A program made the translations under genes and the position numbers. A stretch of DNA of 64,000 bases from contig QNQO01001175.1 in assembly GCA_003290165.1 (NCBI GenBank), positions 62,001 to 126,000 on the forward strand, in the 5' to 3' direction. Positions 57,873 through 64,000 of this stretch are shown piece by piece. The notes under the pieces were generated by a model. That model was not told the DNA's origin, searched no databases, and worked only from the letters and a program-made list of their open reading frames with translations. The stretch comes from Berberis thunbergii (lineage: Eukaryota > Streptophyta > Magnoliopsida > Ranunculales > Berberidaceae). Position 1 is the first letter of the stretch. Every line of letters begins with the position of its first letter.

Positions 57873-58332
57873 TGATGCAGGAGGGTTTCTAATTTGCTCT
57901 CAAAGTTATTTACTAAATAACTTATTCGTAATCTTTTAATTTAATTAGGAGTCTTTTTAGTTTTCTTTTAGAATTAGGCTTTACTTTTTTTTTTTAGGAA
58001 TAGACTGTTTGTTATTTTAGTATTTGATTCTACTTTTCCTTTTAGGAATAGTCAGTTTTCCTTTTAGGATTAGGCTTTACTTTTTTTTAGGAATAGTCTG
58101 CTTGTTATTTTTGTATTTGATTCTAATTTAGGAATAGGCTGCTTATTATTCAAGTTATTTGAGAACTATAAATAGAGTTCTTCATCAATATTGTAGTATA
58201 CCTTTAATTTGAATAATTTAATTGAACATTAGAGTTATTTCTCTGTGTTTTTGGGCAAATCTCTTGTATCTTTTCCTTATGAATTGTCTGTTGAACTAGC
58301 CTGCAGGATAATCGCTATTCTGTCTGGCGTCA
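57873..58332 (+). repeat. 3' LTR of the GBP-carrying element
   Basis: 460 bp, same ends as the 5' LTR. No clear polypurine tract precedes it, another sign of decay. Confidence 0.88.
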
Positions 58333-58511
58333 AATACCCTCCATCATTTTAGATATGCTCAATACCCTCATTCGAACACAATCCCACGTACAGGAAGCCA
58401 CCCTGGTGCTGTCCTGGCTCTCTAGTTTTTATAACCAAGAAATATAAAACTCACAACTGATGACGGTTCAAACAATATAGAGGGTGGGACTTTAAAGCTC
58501 TTTGAATCCAA

Positions 58512-58548
58512 CACTACAAAAAAACATTTTTTTATTATGTTTAGAAGT
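58512..58548. mobile_element. possible CACTA terminus fragment
   Basis: CACTACAAAAAAACAT mirrors the terminus at 45170 (ATGTTTTTTTGTAGTG) exactly over 16 bases. After 37 bp it is interrupted by the gypsy LTR at 58549. Confidence 0.4.
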
Positions 58549-59020
58549 TGATGCGTTCAAATCTGTCATCGCTGATCTCGATGATATCTAACTTGCAAAA
58601 ATGAGCAAGGGTTAAATCCAGTACCATTTTAAGACCTGTGCCTTTGGGATTGGCGTGCCTTGGGCCTGGACGCCTGACTTATGAGCTAAACAATAATCTT
58701 GAATAAGGGTCCGCTTGAGACTGCGCTAAAGCCTTTTACGTGCTAGGATTAGCCCATGCGACATGTACGGTTGTGATTGATGACAATTTGATGTCTCATC
58801 AGCTACTCCCCTCCTAGTTAATGGGGATGCATACAGTTCCATTAATTTGATGAATCTGGACTAGTGCGGTTGTACTCGAAATTATCGCCCATTTATTCCC
58901 CTCGTAGCATTTAATGTTGACGCGATTGTTGGGTGACCTCCTTCTGTGAACAGTCGTGCCTATATATAGGGTCGTTCTCATAGGGTCAGGCATTGCCATG
59001 AGCATGTAGAACTTGTTCCT
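58549..59020 (-). repeat. 3' LTR of the minus-strand Tat-type gypsy element
   Basis: It starts TGATGCGTTCAAATCTG at 58549 and follows the LTR family of 42657 and 12425 (TGAGCAAGGGTTAA, GGGCCTGGACGCCTGAC, GATTAGCCCATGCGACATG, GCATTTAATGTTGACGCG). The outer boundary is uncertain; similarity fades near 59020. Confidence 0.6.
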
Positions 59021-60118
59021 CAAATGTGTTTTTCCAGATAATGTGATTCAACCTTTCCAGAGGATGAAGGAGGATCTCCATTAGTGGAGTCTCCGAATTT
59101 TCTGACATTTGCAACAATGAGTCTTAACAAGACTTGCTATTGGATGATGCCACCTGGTTTGAGTGAGCTTCCATTAGTTCCATGAGACCTCCAATTCCTT
59201 CTTACGTCGCGGGGAAGAAGTACGAACTCCCCCTTAGGGGCCAAGCTTGTCTTCGATCTTCTGGTGCTCCCACAACGTCTTTCGCCATCCAATTTGGAGA
59301 TAATACCATCAACCAACTTTGGGTGATTGTTCCTTTTTGCTTCACTTCCAAGTTCTTTTCTGAAAGGAAAATTGGTGGAACAAAGCCTTGACGTGTGTTC
59401 CAACGGATTCTTACTCGTGCCTTATTTTGCACCAAACTCATATATTTGTAATGTATACACTTTTGTAATGGCCAATTGGTCAAGTTTGTAACAACTTTTT
59501 GATAATCAATCATGTTTGCTTTTGGAATTCATTTTTCTTGTATGCTCTGAATGATTGTGAAATATATTGGCTTGTGCGAACAAATCTTCTGAACTGACAA
59601 AAAAGATGAGACAATTTTAACTTTAAGTAGGGGTTGGACTGGCCTGGAGATGTGTGTGGTCCTAATTCAGCCTGTGTAGTTCTCTTGGGAAAATAATCTG
59701 AATCGCTAATGATAGTGAAGTCACTGAAGAGTGATCTTCATATAGGTGAGTCATGCCTTGCGGGTTGCTTGCTTATTTAGTAGGCATTGACATGTTGACG
59801 TACTGCTACTTAGCTCTATGTAGAATTGGAGTGATACTGAAATAGTCTTTTTAGGACTAGATTCTGAATCATATTCTAACTCATTGTTTAGTTGAGTCTT
59901 GGTGGTCAAGGCATTGCCTTAGTTCGTATGGACTGGAACGATTGAATGCGTTGAGTCGTCTGTGAACTGGACTCATAAGCATGTGTGTTCTCTTAGTTAC
60001 TAAGAGGACTAGGTTATCTCTAGAGCGGTGAGTTGTCCGTGGACTAGACTCGCCCGCTTGTGTTGAACTGTCCATAGACTGGGTTCAGCCTGTGCTTGAG
60101 TTCCTTGGCTCTGGGGCG
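59021..60118 (-). other. non-coding 3' region of the gypsy element
   Basis: Sequence between LTR and repeat array without recognised coding content. Frames at 59137-59403 have no identifiable domain. Confidence 0.4.
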
Positions 60119-60760
60119 AACTAGGTCATTGATGCATCAAGTTGTCGTCCAAAAAATGACTAGGCTTGGTCGCTTGTGCGCCATTGTGGCCTTCGTATTC
60201 AGACCCAGTTTCTTATAGAGTAGTGAACCGTCCAAAGATTAGACTCGCTCGCTTGCGATGGACTGTTCGTGGACTAGGTCCGGTCCGGTCCGGAGTTCCT
60301 TGGCTCTTGAGGCGAACTAGGTCACTTATACGACAAGTTGTCGTCGTCCTTAAAAGAACTAGACTTGGTCGATTGTGCACCATTGTGGCCCTCATTTTCA
60401 AGCCAGGTTCCTTAGGGAGCAATGAGTTGTCTAGAGACTGGACTCTTCTGCTTACGATGGACTGTCTGTAGACTCAGTCCGGTCTACACTGGAGTTCCTT
60501 GGTTCCTGAGGTACTGGACTAGGTCACTTATGCGACAAGCTATCATCACCATGAAAAGGATTAGGCTTGGCCACTTATGCGCCATTGTGGCCCCCATATT
60601 CAAGCCATGTTCCTTTTGGAGTGGAGCCATACGTAGACTGGACTCGCCTACTTATGATGGACTGGGTTTGATCCGCGCTGGAGCTCCTTGGTTCCTAAAG
60701 CGGACTAGGTCTGATCCGTGCTAGGTCCATTCCACAGTTGTGTCATTGTGGTCCTGAGGT
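60119..60760. repeat. ~200-bp tandem repeats in the gypsy 3' non-coding region
   Basis: Diverged units begin near 60119, 60316 and 60519 (AACTAGGTCA.TTATGCGACAAG-like, then TTGGTCGCTTGTGCGCCATTG, GGAGTTCCTTGGCTC). Tandem repeats between pol and the 3' LTR are known in the Tat group of Ty3/gypsy elements. Confidence 0.8.
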
Positions 60761-60929
60761 CGGCTAAGCTATCTCAGGAACAGTGAGTCATCCATGGACG
60801 GGACTCACCTGCTTGCAACAGTCCATGGACTTGGTTCGGTTCGCATGGGTGCCATCGTGGTCTGGAAGTCGAATTAGGCATGTTCTTGGGTATGGAATTA
60901 TATGAAATGTGAATCTTTAAAGAGAATAC

Positions 60930-63900
60930 CTTTACTAATAATACTTCTTCAAGTGTTCTACATTCCACGACCTTTTCAGATGTTCTCCATCCAGGTTTTC
61001 TAGCCAGTAGGTTCCTAGCTTTTGATCGTAATCACCTTGTAGGGACTATCCCAGTTTGGGTTTAGCTTGCCCTCTTTTTGGTCTCTTATGTTCAATTGGG
61101 TCTTCCTTAGTGTCCAATCACAGACTTTGAATTCTCGAGGTTTGTCGCTCTTGTTGTAATGTGGGGCCATCTTTTATTAATATGCTGCAATTCTGATGGA
61201 AACACCGTCTATCCTTCTTCGAGTAAGTCTAAGCCGACTCTCAAAGCTTCATCGATGTCCTCCATCCTAAACTCCTCCATTCCAAACGTAGGTATTGCTA
61301 ATTTTATTAGAACCATTGCCTCAGACCCATGGGGCGAAGGGTCATGGGCTGGTAATTAGAACCAGGTTTTGTGCAGGCATATGTGTGTACGGGGCATACC
61401 TCTAACACTTATTGCACTTGCGGACCAAATCTTTGGCCTCTTGCTACTTTTTTGACTAATAGTACCCCAGTGTTAGGGCTTTATGAGCCAGTGTCGTTCC
61501 TTCGGGGTGGTTCCCGCATACTCCTTCATGAATTTCGAGGAGAATTTATTTGCCTCATTGGAGGTCAGGCATCTGAGTAGAGGGCCAATCGCTGATCTCC
61601 TGTACAACCTGTCATTGAGGAGAGTGTATCGTACTACTCTAATTTCGCTTGTGAGCCTCTAGCTTATCCACTAAGAGAGTCGTCTTTTAGGTAGCTGATC
61701 AGGGGGTGATCGAACTGGTATCCACATCAATGGAGAGAGTTTCGTGGATGCCTTCTTTTTTTAGGGATGACTTCTCTGAGAACTTAATGAGTGTGTCAGA
61801 GTCATTCTATGCGGACGACACCGACCAAGTCGTCGGCTTCCTTGTTGTCTGTCTTGGAGCAGTGGCGGAATAATATCCTCTTTAACCACTTCTTGGTATT
61901 GATTGTTTTCTCGCAATAAGCCATCATTTTGGGTTATTTGACATCGAATTCACTGTTCACCTAGTTGACCACCAGTTGAGAGTCGCTGAACACTGTGATT
62001 TAATTTCTTCTATTTTGATTCCTCTAGCTAGCTTTAGCTTGGCTAGGAGGGTTTCATACACAGCTTCGTTGTTTAAAGCACAGAAGCCATATTTGATAGT
62101 CTTTCAGAGGGTGACCCCTTCTGGGGTGTACAAAATGATCCCCACTTTGCAGCCCTTCAATTTGGATGATCCATCGCATCGCAAGATCCATCCTTGTGGG
62201 AGCGTTTCGAGGTTCTCGTCTCTTTGCTAGTCTTTCAATCCCGGTTTTCCTATCCTAGTGAACTCGGCGATGAAGTCTGCTAGTGCTTGTGCCTTGATGG
62301 CTATTTTCGGAGCGTATTGGATGTCAAAATGTCCCAGCTCAACTAACCATTCTTCTTGATAGCTCAGGCTTGTGCAATACCGATCGGAGTGGATACTCGA
62401 TCGGGACTATTATCAAGTGAGTTTGGAAGTAGGTTCTTAGCTTTCTTGAGGAAGTCACTAGTGCTAAGACTAGTTTTTTTCAGATTAAGATAGTTAGCTT
62501 CCGCCCTAGCGAACGTTTTACTGATGTAGTGGACAGTCTTCTATCTCCCTTTTTCTTCCTATGCCATAGTTGAACTGACAGCATGCTCTAAGACTGAGAG
62601 GTATAGGTATAGCATCTCACCTGGACTAGGTTTTGATAGCAGTTTCGTGCTTCCCATCTTCAAGTCTTTGGTAGCATGTTCACATTGTTTTACACATAGG
62701 AATGTTTTGTTCCCCTTTAGGATTTTAAAGAAGGGGAGATATCTGTTTGAAAATTTAGAGATGAACTTGTTTAGAGTTGTCACCTTCCCAGTCAGGCTCT
62801 TAAATTCTTTAATGTTCGTGGGCGGTAACTTATTTAATGTTTGTGGGAGGTCTCATGTCGAAAAGAGTCTGAATATGATGTGAATCAGCCTCTGTCCCCT
62901 TTTGTTGACTAATGTAACCAAGGAATTTCCTTGATTACACCCCAAAATTGTTTTTTTGTGAGTTGAGCTTCATTCAATACTTCTTGAGTTGAGAGAACGC
63001 TTCTTGGAGGTCCGCAGGGTGATCTAAACTGTGGAAGCTTCTTACCGACATGTCATCGATGTAAACTTTCATGGTTTGTCTGATTGTTCTTTGAACATTT
63101 GGTTCACCAAACGCTAGTACGTTGCCCCTGCATTCTTTAGTGCAAAAGGCATTACCCGATAGCAGTATGTGCCACTGTCCGTTATGAAAGAGGTTTTCTT
63201 CTAATTCGGCAGATGCATATTGATCTGATTGTAGCCTGAGTAAACGTCCATGAAACTGAGCAGACTGTGTCGATGTCACATCCACAATCTGGTCTATTCA
63301 AGATAATGGAAAATTGTCTTTTGGGTAGGCTTTATTAAGGTCAGTATAGTCCACACAGACCCTCTACTTCCTATTTTTTTTCACTAGGACCGTGTTCGTC
63401 ATCCATTCCGAGTAGCGAGACCCCTTATCATGTCGGCGTTTAGAAGTTTTTATACTTCTTCATTGATGTCTCGGTTGTACTCAGGCGCTACTGGCCTTCT
63501 TTTCCTTCTAAAGGTTTCAAGTTAGGATTGACTGGCAGTTTATGTGTGATTACTATGGGATTGATCCCCACCATCTCTTTCATTGTCTGAGCGAAGACGT
63601 CCTAATTCTCTTTTAAAAGAATTGTCAACTAATCTACTAGTGATTTATCGAGGTTATATCCTATCTGGACTGCTTTTGTGTTAGTTGGATTGTCCAGGTA
63701 TATTGTTACGACTTCTTCCTCTAACTGCCCAGAGTTTGGCCTTTCCCCTGAGCTGGATGGAGGTTCGAGGTCCGAAGGTGGAGGTGGGTCCTCACTATCT
63801 GGATTCGAGGTTTCTTCATCTAGATCCTGTTTCTCGGGCCTTTGTGCTCCATTCTTCAGCCATCTGGTTGAGGCATAATGACATTATAGAGCGATAGTCT

Positions 63901-64000
63901 GGTCTCCTCTGATTGTCCTTACTTCGTTGTCAGACTAGTAATTGAGGCACTGATGCTGGGTGGATTCGCCTCCATGTGGTGTAACCAAGGTCAACCCAAG
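60930..64000 (-). pseudogene. degenerate Tat-lineage gypsy pol (RT-RNase H-integrase), runs off the window
   Basis: Minus-strand blocks in order: RT ahead of and including VYIDDMSVRS (about 63060), SKPSPGEMLYLYLSVLEHAVS (about 62600, linker), RNase H with WILRCDGSSKLKGC.VGIILY and ALNNEAVYETLLAKLKLARG (62190-62020), and the integrase C-terminus GKLNPNWDSPYKVI then WLENLDGEHLKRSWNVEHLK and KYY (61080-60940). Domain order and wording match the Tat lineage. Stops and shifts occur throughout, so it is inactive. Gag and the 5' LTR lie beyond 64000. Confidence 0.85.

Larger units (their letters stand above)
55710..58332 (+). mobile_element. short LTR retrotransposon with gag, captured GBP sequence and no pol
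   Basis: LTRs at 55710-56153 and 57873-58332 both start TGATGCAGGAGG and end GGCATCA/GGCGTCA. Flanks are AATAT (55705-55709) and AATAC (58333-58337), a 4-of-5 target duplication. A tRNA-Met-type primer site TGGTATCAGAGC begins at 56156. The 1.7-kb interior has a broken Ty3/gypsy-type gag, a long coiled-coil stretch from a host gene, and a short remnant like the region before gypsy RT (LLAKFSDLIPDDLFPGLPP, 57745-57810) fused to a polyprotein tail (VVNSRTSFFQPE). Reverse transcriptase, RNase H and integrase are absent, so it must have moved in trans. Confidence 0.85.

Noticed and set aside
1..64000. CRISPR arrays, operons or bacterial features
   Set aside because: None seen; the genes have spliceosomal introns and plant families, and the regular repeats are transposon subterminal or tandem repeats.

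Overview
The window is nuclear DNA of a flowering plant, most likely a eudicot: it is AT-rich, its genes have short GT-AG introns, it holds a cytosolic HSP90 gene and a cluster of plant NRT1/PTR (NPF) transporters, and most of its length is plant retrotransposons, CACTA and hAT DNA transposons and SINEs. Only two genes look complete. One is an NPF5-type transporter (48104-50230, +, four exons, about 613 aa). The other is a cytosolic HSP90 (53506-50842, -, three exons, 700 aa, ending MEEVD). Two more NPF copies (30799-34622 and 45284-46948) are broken, so this is a decayed tandem array. Layout: 1-8.9 kb holds a possible exon at the left edge, pieces of CACTA elements and a fragment of a SEN1-like helicase gene. 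8.9-13 kb is a degenerate minus-strand Ty3/gypsy element (LTR, gag, protease) with a 1.3-kb hAT-like element inserted in gag. 13-17 kb has a LINE tail, a SINE, a small hairpin and AT-rich DNA. 17,031-29,832 is a Ty1/copia element with a 5-bp target duplication (GTTAT). Its 3' LTR is split by an 8.1-kb CACTA element (21,689-29,782; 3-bp duplication TAT). 30-36.6 kb is a solo LTR, an NPF pseudogene carrying a SINE and an LTR remnant, and LINE/LTR debris. 36,648-41,238 is a second CACTA-type element. 41.2-45.2 kb is a LINE fragment, a solo gypsy LTR and a CACTA end built of ~115-bp tandem repeats. 45.2-53.5 kb is the gene-bearing part (NPF pseudogene, SINE, intact NPF, HSP90). 53.7-55.5 kb has a foldback MITE in the HSP90 promoter and a second hAT-like element. 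55,710-58,332 is an LTR retrotransposon. 58.5-64 kb is a degenerate Tat-lineage gypsy element on the minus strand that runs off the window. The most notable theme is gene capture. The 8.1-kb CACTA element carries, all on one strand, pieces recognisable as a type I inositol-polyphosphate 5-phosphatase (first three exons), a PELP1/RIX1-like protein and a subtilase, plus an unrecognised Q-rich exon. The 4.6-kb CACTA element carries pieces of an SKU5-similar multicopper oxidase and a Rab GTPase. The LTR element at 55.7 kb carries a long coiled-coil stretch of a plant guanylate-binding protein. Family names rest on motifs and recalled family sequence, not on database searches.
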